Positions 45,540-56,564 of a DNA stretch of 64,000 nucleotides are shown piece by piece. The notes beneath the pieces are model-generated. The model worked only from the letters and a program-made list of their open reading frames with translations. It ran no database searches and was not told the origin of the DNA. Within the stretch, counting starts at the first letter, position 1; each line of letters opens with the position of its first letter. Location: NCBI GenBank assembly GCA_963556695.1, contig CAUWAG010000007.1, forward strand, positions 62,001-126,000, read 5' to 3'. Origin of the DNA: Anthostomella pinea. Taxonomy: Eukaryota; Ascomycota; Sordariomycetes; Xylariales; Xylariaceae. Both the position numbers and the translations under genes were made by a program.

Positions 45540-46966
45540 TAAACACCCCTACCGCAGACTAGCGCGGGTCTCTCATTTCCACCGGCTCGGTTTCTCCATT
45601 TCTGTCTTGGACCGTCACTTTCTTGATGGGTTGATGGGTTGTTGATGAGGGCGCCAATACCACCCGCACGTCCCCTGTGTCCCCTGTCTGGCTGTCTGGC
45701 AGGTCTGGGATGGATGCGGAATCTCTTTTCCTTTCCTTGATGATTGACCACACGCACACTCTGCACACTCTTTCTCTTAACCCTAAACTCTCACCATAGT
45801 CACTCTTTACCTCGACGCGCAAGACCAACGACGACCTCTCACCTCCAGCTGTGTTCGAGACATTAGACATCCGTTCTGTGTACATTCGGGAAAGGAGAAC
45901 ACACGATACCCACCACACCCACCACACCTGGGGCGCATCACTGGCATTCGACCGAATTGGCAGTCACTCTTCACACTCCCTTGGACAGCATTCAATCATT
46001 TCATTTGTTCCAGGACCATTGCCCACTCGCCTACCACTGCGTCCTGCGTCGTCACACAGCATCGGCCTGCTGCCAGCCTATTTCGCAGGAACCATTGATG
46101 TTTGTACAACATCGACGACGAGAACCCGTCCCGACGCTGCCTCCGCTACCCGCCACCCAGTGATAAGGCCTCCTCCCTCTCATACTTATCGTTCGTTGCC
46201 CGGTCTTTGAATCGAGAACGAGAAACGAGAAACGGAGCAGCTATCGCGTGTGATCGCCGGCCGGCCCATCAGATCATTTATGCTTGATTCTTCAAGGTTG
46301 TCGACAGCCGGGTCCCCGTTCAGGTTCTTGCCTGTAACGCAGTGAAACAGTCCCGACACAGGCGAACCCAACGTCAGGTACGTTCTGCCCAACCGTCATC
46401 GCTCTGGCCGTTGCCGGCTTTTCTTTTCTTCTCTTTTGCTTCCCGCGTGTTTCCATGCTTGTTCTGGTGCCTGTGCCTGTGCTGTGCGGCCTGCCAACCA
46501 AGGTTCTGGCCCGCGTGCTGAACATCCCAGCAACTCAGGCCCGGCGTCCCGGTGCAAGCAGCCCCTTGCCCCTTAACTACACCCAGCAAGAGACATCGCG
46601 TCTCTGTTCCCCCCGAAACATACACTGACCATATACGTCGCTCGTTATAGACACTCTCTTTCTGATCTTTCGCTGCTCGGACGCACCCATCTCCTATCGA
46701 GACACTTCTGCGCATTGCGACTGCTTGCACCCGAACACTCATTTGTTACGCGATATCGAATACATCCACCTATTCACTCGCTATTGACCGCAATCGATCT
46801 TTCCCCCACGCTGGTTACCAGGACACTCTTTCATGGCATTCAAGACGTGATCAGCTCTCTAACACCCAGTCGCGTATTAATCTGGATACTCCGCTTGCGT
46901 GGTAAATCGATACACACCGCGTAAACTTATCTCTGTACCCAAGAAGCGACCTTCATCTCCGCGACG
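45540..46966 (+). promoter_or_regulatory. Promoter and long leader of the 1227-aa gene
   Basis: CT-rich, CAC/TCC-rich DNA with short open frames that start with ATG (for example 45851-46210 and 46715-46924) ahead of the main ATG. It resembles the long 5' leaders of fungal regulatory genes. The transcription start is not visible, so the extent is a guess. Confidence 0.35.
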
Positions 46967-49900
46967 ATGAATCGCTTTCGAACCAAGAAGCGGGCCAAGG
47001 AGGACGTCGGCGATGCTCCCCGCCCATCACAAGAGTCAGAATCTTCGTCCTTCCGGTCTTTCAGGAAAGGGAAGAAGGCCCAAGTGAACGAAAAGGTCGA
47101 GGTCGATCTTTCGACAGCACTACCCACCACCGATGACTTCCGCACCAGTCTTTTGATGACTGGACTGTCTGCGCGGTTCTCCATGTTGAGGGAACAGGAT
47201 GACCCACACTCCAAGATTGGCAAGGCTAGTGATGATAGTGTACTATTTCCCAAACGGCAATCGAGAATGGACTATGGGACGTTCCGGGGCTTGGGAGATA
47301 TCGCCGAAGTCGAATCCATCAGGGCCGCTGCTCCTTTCGCTCGGATGGACTCGTACAACTCGTCCGACGACGCCGACTCGGTCACGACGGCTAGCATGAT
47401 GGGTCGCTCGAAACCGACCGAGGGTAACAACCTGTTTGGTGGGCGTCAGAAGATCTACAAGATCCCGGTAGGAGCCAACTCATCCAAGACGCTGGATGGA
47501 GGTATGGGCGGCCGGGCTTTGTACGATCACGACGTCGCCATGTCAGCATTCCAGAAATGGAGAGTGGCGGAAAGGGACCGCAATCCATCCGACGACGAGC
47601 GAGACGAGCCAGAGAGGAAGACTTCGGCCGAAATGGAACACGAGGCTCCTCGCTCAGAATCACCCTTCTACCGTGGCTATAATCAGAAGCGCGAAACCTC
47701 TTCGACCATGTCTTCCATCCCGTCGATAGCCAGAAACTCAACCGCCGCGACTTCTGTTACATCCTCACAGCCAGCTCCTTCGCTGAAGGACTGGCAGCCA
47801 CCAAGCAGCTCTACGCCCGGCTTGGAGAGGAGCGTCACGCGAACGAGGCGGCTTTATGAGACAGGTCTTAACCACGATCTCCACGAGCAACAATCTTCGG
47901 CCTTGTCTCGCGTCGACACGTTGACTCGGCAGCGCACCTTTGGTACGCGGACTCCGGATCTCGCCCCCAACTCACCGTCGCCAACGACTCTCGGCTTCGC
48001 GGAGCGATTCGGCGGTGAGCGAAAGATCCTTGCCAAGGCTAGTGCCCCTAACCTGCGATCAATGAGCCCTCCCACTACGGCTTCCTCCGCCGGGACCCCA
48101 GACCTGGGCATCCGCGTACCCAGTGCTGGAGACAGCCGCTCGAATTTAGGTGGGATACCACCTTTGAGCCCACCCATCAGCGAGGCAGACGAGAACTCGA
48201 TGCTGCCCATCGGACCAAACGACCGTGGCAAGGCTACTGCTCTGGGGGTTTTCCAGAAGCCTATGCAACCATATGACGAGTCGAGGTATGCGCAAAGGCA
48301 GTTGCAGCTCAAGCAAGGACGTGGAACTCCAACCCTCAGAACGGGCGACGAGTCCAACGCGTCACAGCGGACTGACAGGTCTCGGTCGTCTTCATCAGTT
48401 CCAAACTCGCCTTTCGAGCACCAACACAGCTCTTCGTTTGCTGCAACACAGCCACCTCCCGTGGGGGAGGCTTCCTCTACCTCCTTCCTGGCTGATGCTG
48501 ATGATAGCGAGACGTCTCCAGCAGTTTCACCAGAGCCCGCGCCCTCGCCCCAACTACTGCGCCGTCCGTCAGATCGGGAGCACCCTGCCTTCAGGGACTC
48601 GGCCATGCCAACCCCGCTGTCCGTTGTTTCGAAGATGGGTGACGAGCCTTCGCCCATTGCGGAAATCTCGTCATCTTCTGTAGCACCCAATTCTAGGGAC
48701 ATATCGCCAGCGGATTCGCCCACACTTGGCCCAACCACCGGGGCCGGGCTCAGTGGCATGGTCCGTCAACATCTCAGAGGCGACAGTAATGCGTCGTCGA
48801 TGTATGGCGGCGCACCTCCCACAGCTGGGTTCGAGTCCCACTTCCGCGCCGACTTGGACGATACGAGAACCTTTCAGGATTATGGAATGAGTTCGAACCC
48901 CTGGGGAGTGCAATATCAAGATCGTGATTGGAACTTGGACCTAGACGTTAACGAACCTGTCCCTGATGTCGAGCATGTTGCGCCGGATTCCGACCAAGGA
49001 ATGATGACAGGGCGGTCCTTCTCGTCAACTAATCGCCAAGATCCGGACGAGTTCGCCAGCCAACTGGCAGACGGCGCGCGGCGCGTGCGCGAGAGACTGA
49101 CTACATACGTTGAAACAGACAGTCGATCGTCCTCTCCACACCGCTTTGGAGACCAGAACGACTTGGCCGACCTACCACCGCCACGGTCCAACGGACTTGG
49201 TATCCTACGGCCATCGAGCAGCCGTACGTCTTTGGTCGATCGTGGCCGAGAGCCGTCTCAGTCCAAAGCCAAGAAAATGCTGGGAATCGGCCCTGGCGGT
49301 TCCCAGGCGACAAGCCCAGCGCGCGAGCCGATGCGTGAGGAAGCTCAGACAGACGCAAACGGAGTTCCGAAATACGAGGATGGCAAGACGGCCACGGGCG
49401 TCGAGGAACCACATGCGGGCCTCCGTGCGTTCAGGCAGGCGAAACGTGAATTACAACGGCTGAAGGAACAAGAATTACAAGCAAGGCGTAACCAGCTATC
49501 GCAAGGTTCATTAGCAGATGAATCTTCCCCAAGCTCGCCACCTAGCAGGGCACCTCCCTCGGCTCCTGCTTCCCAAGGAGCGCGATCGCCAAGCGGAGAC
49601 CGCAAGCAGCCTCCCGCTTTCTACCAGCAGCGGATGCCAAGCGAAGAAAGCAGGCATCGCAATCAGTACCCTGACTCCCGTGCCTCCTCGCGGGCCCGTG
49701 CCTCCTCGCGTGCTGATCGTGGCAGGAGTGGTTCGGATTCCAGCCACGGGACAAGATCGAACAGCAGGCCGGTACGTCCCAGGGATGGCTCCATCGCTCG
49801 AGAAAACTTGCACCTGGGCCCCGCTGGTACAGCACCGCGTCCTCAGCTGCGCTCCCCTGGCCTACCGGGAACAGATATCAGGCGCTCGCCAATCATGCCA

Positions 49901-50650
49901 CCGCAGCCGCATCCCAATGTCACTGCAAAGATAAATAAACTGGCTTTCGCCTCGAATGGCAACCTGCAGGTTCAACCATCTTCTCGTGCCCACGAGTCGG
50001 GTCAGCCCTCACCCATCTCTCCCATACCGTCACCCTTCATGAGCTCGGCACCGCCCACTCCCAATGCTGTCTCGTCTCTCCAGCGCCCTTCTGCTCCCCA
50101 GAGTAACAGCTATGACAACGGCGCATCAAGTGTCCCCGGACTGAGTGACGCAACGAGACGCAAAGTATACGCCAGAGACATCTCGGAACCTACTTTCGTC
50201 ATGTCGACTTCTCGTGTGCCTACAATGGCGCTTCCCGCCGAGGCAGCCGGGAACCGATCGCGCAGCAACAGTCGGCCAGCGCCACCGTTGCCTCCTATCA
50301 ACCCCAGGCGGCGCCAGGACAGTTCAAAGACGCGAACTGTTTTCGAATCATTAAACCGCCGGAGGGGCGACAGTGTCGCTGACGAGGCACATGCGAGCAC
50401 ACCCAATCTACCCCCGAGCCATTCAGCCGGTAGTATGGGCAGCAACTTCTCCCTCAATAACGAGGATGGATCCCCAGGCGATCGAAGGCGTTTCCGCCAG
50501 ATGTCTTCTGACGCCCCACACATAAACCCGAACCACAGGAACCGCGGAAACAGCCCGCCCATCAATGTCGGGCCTCCCGCATCCAGGATGGTCGCCACCC
50601 AGGCCAGAAATCGTGCCGACAAGATGGGGATGTCTGGTGGTATGATCTGA
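46967..50650 (+). CDS. Large disordered conserved fungal protein (1227 aa), function unknown
   Basis: Single exon, 1227 residues. The N-terminal 200 residues are the ordered-looking, conserved part. They contain M-N-R-F-R-T-K-K at the start, L-L-M-T-G-L-S-A-R-F-S-M-L-R-E-Q near 60-75, D-S-V-L-F-P-K-R-Q-S-R, and I-Y-K-I-P-V-G-A. I recall this pattern from orthologues across Pezizomycotina, without a named function. The rest is low-complexity and rich in Ser, Pro, Arg and Gln, with a short predicted coiled coil near residue 820 (A-K-R-E-L-Q-R-L-K-E-Q-E-L-Q) and many S-P and R-S-x-S sites, so a phosphorylated scaffold is plausible. There is no signal peptide or membrane helix. The start is supported by an in-frame stop upstream and the conserved N-terminus. 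It is convergent with GNAT. Confidence 0.85.
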   Translation: MNRFRTKKRAKEDVGDAPRPSQESESSSFRSFRKGKKAQVNEKVEVDLSTALPTTDDFRTSLLMTGLSARFSMLREQDDPHSKIGKASDDSVLFPKRQSRMDYGTFRGLGDIAEVESIRAAAPFARMDSYNSSDDADSVTTASMMGRSKPTEGNNLFGGRQKIYKIPVGANSSKTLDGGMGGRALYDHDVAMSAFQKWRVAERDRNPSDDERDEPERKTSAEMEHEAPRSESPFYRGYNQKRETSSTMSSIPSIARNSTAATSVTSSQPAPSLKDWQPPSSSTPGLERSVTRTRRLYETGLNHDLHEQQSSALSRVDTLTRQRTFGTRTPDLAPNSPSPTTLGFAERFGGERKILAKASAPNLRSMSPPTTASSAGTPDLGIRVPSAGDSRSNLGGIPPLSPPISEADENSMLPIGPNDRGKATALGVFQKPMQPYDESRYAQRQLQLKQGRGTPTLRTGDESNASQRTDRSRSSSSVPNSPFEHQHSSSFAATQPPPVGEASSTSFLADADDSETSPAVSPEPAPSPQLLRRPSDREHPAFRDSAMPTPLSVVSKMGDEPSPIAEISSSSVAPNSRDISPADSPTLGPTTGAGLSGMVRQHLRGDSNASSMYGGAPPTAGFESHFRADLDDTRTFQDYGMSSNPWGVQYQDRDWNLDLDVNEPVPDVEHVAPDSDQGMMTGRSFSSTNRQDPDEFASQLADGARRVRERLTTYVETDSRSSSPHRFGDQNDLADLPPPRSNGLGILRPSSSRTSLVDRGREPSQSKAKKMLGIGPGGSQATSPAREPMREEAQTDANGVPKYEDGKTATGVEEPHAGLRAFRQAKRELQRLKEQELQARRNQLSQGSLADESSPSSPPSRAPPSAPASQGARSPSGDRKQPPAFYQQRMPSEESRHRNQYPDSRASSRARASSRADRGRSGSDSSHGTRSNSRPVRPRDGSIARENLHLGPAGTAPRPQLRSPGLPGTDIRRSPIMPPQPHPNVTAKINKLAFASNGNLQVQPSSRAHESGQPSPISPIPSPFMSSAPPTPNAVSSLQRPSAPQSNSYDNGASSVPGLSDATRRKVYARDISEPTFVMSTSRVPTMALPAEAAGNRSRSNSRPAPPLPPINPRRRQDSSKTRTVFESLNRRRGDSVADEAHASTPNLPPSHSAGSMGSNFSLNNEDGSPGDRRRFRQMSSDAPHINPNHRNRGNSPPINVGPPASRMVATQARNRADKMGMSGGMI

Positions 50651-51423
50651 GTTGCTGGCCCTGTAACAAGCCTACGTCCGCCCACATCACAATCCTGTAT
50701 TCCAGTCAGCTGTCGGCTGTTGAACATTTACGACATTTCACGAGACTACATATTCCATCACCTTTACACTCACCCGGGCACCTATTGTATATTCTCTGTA
50801 CATGGTTATCGCATCTCGACATGACACATTTCCTACGTTTCTTTGCACAGGTCACATATCGCTGAGTCTTCGGGCTGGCCTCGGATTCGAAGCAGGAAGT
50901 CACAGTGTTCGGTCGTTTGGCGGACGGGGCAAAAATAGCATGGACCAACTAGCCCCTCCTCGGTTTGAAGATATCATTTGTATTCCCGGAGCAATGCTCT
51001 AGGACTGGGAGGCGTCGTATCACATGGCAATAAAGGGGTAGTTAGATGGTGGATACTGCCTCATGGCTCACTAATGGGTCGGCCTTTGGCAATAGCATAA
51101 GCACACGCGATGAGTGGTGTTGATTTAGTTTGAATGACCAAACCTACATCCTTACGTCATTGTATGCCTCGTGATGTTGTGGAGTGCAGAGACTGTTGCC
51201 AGCACCTGTAAACTTTCTCGTGTTGCTAGTACTTTGATGGTGTTAAGTGTGATGTTAACCCAGGACCTTATCACACTCGACGCTGCGTTCCTCCTGCCAT
51301 GGCACGCCAGCAAGTATGGAAACTAAGTATGGAACAACGCGCAGTAGTCTTCGCTCTGCAAACAGGCCTATAGAACCAGCTGCCCCTGACAGATTGACAT
51401 ACCATAGTCATCCCTTTGTACCA
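50651..51423. other. Intergenic between convergent genes
   Basis: 3' flanks of the 1227-aa gene and the GNAT gene. No gene is seen. Confidence 0.5.
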
Positions 51424-52207
51424 TCAGGTCTTCCTCACCATCCAGATACTGCCCTCCTCCTCACCCCCCTCGGAGACCCGAAAACCCACATTCTCATAGA
51501 ACCTCACCACCTTGGCGTTCTCACCAGCAATGCCAATGTGCTCGCCCTCGTCATAGTCGGCACCGCTCTCCCGCACGCTCTGCACAAACCGCTCGATCAG
51601 CTGACGTCCCCACCCCTTCCCCTGCCACGGCCCCAGCAGGTCAATGTGCATCGTCGCGCGCCAGCGGCTCGTCAGGGCCTTTTTGCCTTCCAGAAGTATC
51701 CGGTCGGCGCGGTACGCCAGTTGGGCCAGCGCTACTGGGTTGACGATTGACTCGCCCATGACACTGGTGCTGGTAATGGTCCAGGGTTCCCGGGTCGCGA
51801 GCTGCGCGGGCTTCGCGACGTCCCGCGCGAGGATGGAGGTGGTGTATCGTGGGTACGCTGACACGAAGGCGAAGACGTCCGGGCAGACGATGCAGTAGCC
51901 TACTGCGGCGTCGGACCCGTCGTCGAGGACGTGGCTGGTGGAGGGGGGGAGGAGCGTGTATTGGTGGGTCCAGAGGTAGGGCAAGAGTCTGGCTGCTTCT
52001 GGGGATGAGGATAGGGAGGGTGGGAGGGTCGCTATGCACTTGTGGTTGTTAGTTGGTATGTGTTGGGTGAGGTGCCTATGTGAAGTGAGGGTGGAGGTAT
52101 AAGTTGGGTGCGGAGGTGGGTGTGCGTAGAGGACGTTGGAGAGATGGGCGTACGATGTTTGCGCAGGCGGCGAAGTCTGTCTCTTTATACGGTCTTATGA
52201 ACGCCAT
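51424..52207 (-). CDS. GNAT-family N-acetyltransferase
   Basis: Two exons: 52207-52154 and 52038-51424, giving 669 nt and 222 residues. The 115-nt intron (GTACGC...AAG) joins the start M-A-F-I-R-P-Y to an exon beginning C-I-A-T-L-P-P-S-L. The acetyl-CoA site is clear in H-I-D-L-L-G-P-W-Q-G-K-G-W-G-R-Q-L (the Q-x-x-G-x-G/W loop). It is followed by the G-I-A-G-E-N-A-K-V-V-R-F-Y-E-N-V-G-F-R motif typical of the last helix and strand. The substrate cannot be told. Fungal homologues are often annotated as O-GlcNAcase-like or general acetyltransferases from similarity only. It is cytosolic, with no targeting signal. The frame stays open upstream of L-P-Y-L-W, so a start there would truncate the protein. 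Confidence 0.85.
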
Positions 52208-52895
52208 TGCGATGCTGGATTGGCTACTCAGATGTCATTCGGGATGATGACGATGTGGTCTGCTCGGTATGGTTTGGATGAAGTGGTGTCCACACTTTGG
52301 CTCTCGGGGAAGAAGGGGTTGCCTCTGCCAGTCGCCTCCACTTTCCCCATTTGGGCTGAAAAGGAGTGTGTGGTGCAACCTGAACGGCTGAATTCCTTAG
52401 GCGGACGGCGTGGCATAAAAGCAAAGGAGACGTAGTACCAGCTATTTTGCGTTGTGGTATCTTGGCGCCCCCATACATGAGGACGCTCCCTCACAGGTCC
52501 GAACCATTTGCCACTGCAAAGGGACTTATGAAGTTATGATTCCCACGATGGTCCATGAGTATCGCATGTTGACCTATAACCCAAATCAGCGGCTCAGAGA
52601 TAGGAGGAAAGAATTGTTAGACCCGCCTATAAATCAATATACGAGTTTCGTAGGTATGTACTTCTGGTTGTGGTCACGATGTGCTGTCGGGTCAACGATA
52701 CGAATTGTCAGATGAACGCAAGCTTTTATTGATGGAAGTTCATGAAATCTACACGATTAGCCATGGCTATCTACCTAAATCCACACAGTGGAGTGAACTG
52801 TAAGTATCAGCAACTCGGAAGAATTTGGTCTCAGTGATGCATATTTCGTGTCTGCATCAGCACCATTCATGTCTTGCGGCAAAGTCTCGGCGAGA
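52208..52895. other. Intergenic
   Basis: Upstream region of GNAT and 3' flank of the GTPase pseudogene. No gene is seen. Confidence 0.5.
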
Positions 52896-55800
52896 TCAGT
52901 TCATGCTCGGGTTGAGTCGGCGGCTCTGGCGGGGAGGTGGATTCGCCGCACTTCCATTGGCCTCGTCTGCGGTGCGTTTGCGAAATCGAGGCATCAATTT
53001 CGATGCGAACGAGGCCATGGCTTGCCATACCCCGTTGGGTTTCGGACGATGCTGGTGCTCGCGGTGTCCATTGGTCTTGGACCAGTCCAGCATAGCTCTC
53101 ATACCTTGCAGGGTCTTGCCCCAATACTTCAAGTTATAGAGCTTGTTGACCAGGTCATCTACACCCTGTTCATCTAGTAGGCGAACATTATTGTCAGCCT
53201 TCATGTGAGTCTCCAGGATGTTGATTCGTTCTTGATAGGCCCGCTTGCTTTCTTCGAGGTTGGCAAGACGCTGCTCGTTCTCGGGGACTGCTAGCTTCCT
53301 AGTGTGAGCGTGCTGCACGACTTGACGTTCCTCTTTGATCATCTCATCGAGATAAGCGATCATGGCATCGTTGTAAGGGGTAATGCTGTGGTTCTTCAAG
53401 AACAAGCCAAATTGGCACGCAGCCTCTCTGACTTGCCCCAACTCAGCCTCAATCTCCTTGATCTGAGTCTCGAGAGAATTAATCCCGCTTTCTCTCAGAT
53501 GGATATCAGATTGGCTCGCGTCGATTTTCTGCTGCACGTCCTGATCTGTGGCTTGTACCACCTCTTCCGACTGAGAGTAACGGATGTGCATATGCTCTTG
53601 CCAGTGGTGGCTACACTCTGTGCAATGAATAGCCAAATTGAAGGCAGCGCAGTACACCAGGTTGTGGTGTCCAATTGTGTCTTCGTCTACATCTTGAAGA
53701 TCGCAGGGGTCGTGACAGAGCGACTGGTAGACAGGCCGCCTGACTCCAGCAATACCCTTCATTTCGACGCAGTCGGCATGCTCGCAGACAGTCCGAGGTT
53801 ATTCAAGTCGCTCGACGCGGATCTCGATTCGCTCGAAGTGAAGAGCCTTGCGGAGGTCGTCGCCTTTGCATTTTGCATCACTTAGCTCGGTTATCTTGAC
53901 CCTATTGAGATTAATGGTTCTCTGCATGGTGTCTTCGATTTCCGCCATTGGACGTGTCAGCTGTGAGATGAGTTCCCTGACTCGGTTCAGACTCAGCGTG
54001 CTTTTGATGTGATGTGGCTTGATTGTTGCGAAGTGTTCGATGAGGCGTCTGGTCTCGACAACCGATCTGTCGCAACTTCGCCTGAAATCTTCCATGTGAG
54101 GCAAGTCAATACCTGCTTGCTTCTTGGCAGCCAGGCAACGAAAGCTTTCAGAGTCAAAGCAGAAGACTGACTCGGCGTTAAGCGTCAGCCCCAAATGTTT
54201 GTGTTTCTTGAGAAGTGTCTCCAGAGGTCCGTAAGCATCACCTGGCATGTAATTGGAGATCCTGGTATTGGTAAAACCCCAAACGATGTTCCTCGCCGCA
54301 TCTCGATGAAGGGATGAGAGAAGCTCCTGGACACAGAATCGAAACATCAACGTCAGGCGCGACGTGTTTGGTTTGAGAAGAATAACAATTCCGTGTACAT
54401 TGTTGTACATATTCAGCGTGCGCAAATGTTGGATAGGTTGCGGCGGTCAGCGTCGATACCTCGAACGTCCCCTATTCCAGGCGTGTCAATGAGTCGAACA
54501 ACTACGTCGCCCATAGTCATCCGATAGACTGTCGCCTTCTGCGTAGCTGAATCTCCACGCGACCCATCATGCTCGTTGTCCCTCGGTCCTACTTGGATGT
54601 GACTGTGATGGAACGAACCATCCGGGGATCGTGGGTCTTTGTGCTGCATGGAGAAGGTACTTGGGACCAGGTACTCGAGCTTTCCGTGAGACATGGCGTC
54701 ATCAAGCGTCTCGAAGGAAGATGTAGTTGTAGAACGCGTTGATGAACGTTGACTTGCCCACACCCATCTCGCCCAACAAGAGAATATTGACCTCCTTGTA
54801 TGAGCCCAACGCCTGCAAGTTTGGACCAAGCTTCGATAGGCGGTACTTGGTGAAACCACTGCCGTGGTTATCCGAGTTGCATTGCCACGAATATGCTTTG
54901 GTCGGCGCTCGCCCACAATCGCAATATATGAACTCATCAGAGTACTTCAACGGGACGCGGCATTTGTAGCAGGTCCAGGAGCAGAGCGTGTTCTGATTGC
55001 AGTTCTTCCCGGGACAGGCAAGGCTGACTGGTCTCCGGTTAGTAGGATGGTGGCACCCAGTTGTATCCAGGCTTTTGGCATCGTATCGAGCAAACGCCTG
55101 GTCGACGAGATCCACATTGTCCAGCATATCGTGAATGGTTGCTTCCCCTCTAGAATAGAACGTAACACGCGCCTTGTTGAAGGCTAGCTGCTTTGGCTTG
55201 CATTCAGCTACGGCGACGAGGTAGTCTCCGGGGTTGCGTTTGAGGAGGTTGTAAATGATTCTTTGGTTGGCCTCCCAGGATGTCTTCTCCCTTTTCATGT
55301 CTTCAGTGGAGTACTTGATGTAGATGTTGCTTCTAACCGACACCGCTCGCTGAGCGCCTGCGAAGTCAGTGTACTGGCCGCCGTTACCGGTAACTCCTGC
55401 TTTGAACTCCGAATCTCCAGCTTCTTTAGCCAGTATTTCTTGAACAGCCTTTGGGGATTCAGTGGAGGTACAGTATTTATGTAGTATGCGGGTAAGAGCA
55501 TCATTGGGGTCTGCAGCGCCTCTGGCGTGCTTGAGAGCCTCGCGAAATCCATCCCTCATGCTCGACTTCGCTTTGAGCGTTCTCTCTAGAAGGTTGATGA
55601 CAGGATCAGTACAAGGGAGCGTAGCAGTCATGCGCTTCTCCTGGAAATTCTTGATGTCTCTTTCCACTTCTTGCCATTGATCGAAAAAGTGTATGAATTG
55701 TCTGAGCAGAGCACCTGCAGGCTGCTGGACAGGAGCCTGTTGGTGAGAGGGAACACCCAGCATTAAGCGCATGTACTCGATTGGGACGAGGCTGTACGCG

Positions 55801-56564
55801 ATCGGATCGCCCCTACCATAGTCGGCTCGCTTCAAGGCATTAGGGAGGTCGTTCATCAACTCAGATTTGTCCTTGACGCTGAGGTTGTATATGCGCTCCC
55901 AGTCCGTAAGGTCGGAAAAGATCGCGTAATTCATATCATCAAGATGCTCATCAAGTGTATCCAGAGGTGCATGGTCGATGTTACTGCTGGTAGTAGCAGA
56001 CGTTCTGCGATCCAACCAAGAACGCAGAGACGACAGCTTGGTGTCCATTTGATGCTGCGTCTGGAGCTTGTCCTCCTGTGATGGCAGTCTGGCACCGAAG
56101 ACGACTTTGACGCCGAACACGATGCCGACCACGACGTGAGTGGCATTCTTCGAGTCAAATGCGTCGGCGGAAACGTTGACCGGCTCAATATGCCGTGGGC
56201 CCAAGCTGACTTTCTCGGTCGCGATCTCCAGGCAGACAGCGCCTTCAACGTGTTGCTTGCCCAGGCGAGCAAAGACCAGATAACCGCCAGCGCCAAATAG
56301 AGTTACCATGCCCGCGAGAAAGCTTGCACCGAGATCGGTGCTGACGCCCAAGGCTTCGAACTTGTTCTGGAATGTATCATCTTGAGCGATGTGAGTCTTG
56401 TAGGAGGTGCTCTTATCCGAGGTGATAGCTTTTGGGGAGGGAAGTCCAGTGACCAAGTTCGAAGGCAGGAACGAGTCAGTTTTGGGCATTGTAGAGGGTA
56501 CCGAGGTCAGCGACCTGACCAAGGGCCGCGCGATAGCTCCCCACGGAAGCCGCCATCTTTGCAC
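52896..56564 (-). pseudogene. Stonustoxin-like (MACPF-related) domain fused to P-loop GTPase, broken
   Basis: About 1220 codons with no intron seen. Residues 50-180 resemble the N-terminal MACPF-like domain of the stonustoxin (SNTX) family: a conserved A-S-F-L-A-G block and an A-T-H-V-V-V-G-I strand. A helical region follows (about 190-360). At 510-580 there is a zinc-ribbon-like stretch with eight or more Cys/His. A GTPase then starts with Walker A G-E-M-G-V-G-K-S-T and switch D-T-P-G-I-G-D. The tail has paired Cys/His (C-E-H-A-D-C, C-H-D-P-C, C-T-E-C-S-H-H) and coiled coils. Lesions: an extra base near 54714-54722, a missing base near 54421-54428 and TAA at 53799-53801. If real, no full protein is made. 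The true start is uncertain (56564 or an internal Met). SNTX-like fungal proteins have no established role; defence or self/non-self recognition is my inference. Confidence 0.7.

Larger units (their letters stand above)
37742..46966. other. Long gene-poor region
   Basis: About 9 kb of normal composition with no gene I can support, apart from a short cysteine-rich frame at 40255. Fragments at 40641-40982 and 41435-42390 (minus) read protein-like in short pieces, but frames shift and I recognise nothing. A G-quadruplex motif (43516-43545), a perfect hairpin (44001-44030) and a GAT/GAC-rich run (44409-44450) are the visible structures. The last 1.4 kb probably holds the promoter and leader of the 1227-aa gene. 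Confidence 0.4.

Noticed and set aside
47854..48759. 301-codon minus-strand frame
   Set aside because: Shadow of the Ser/Pro-rich 1227-aa gene on the plus strand.
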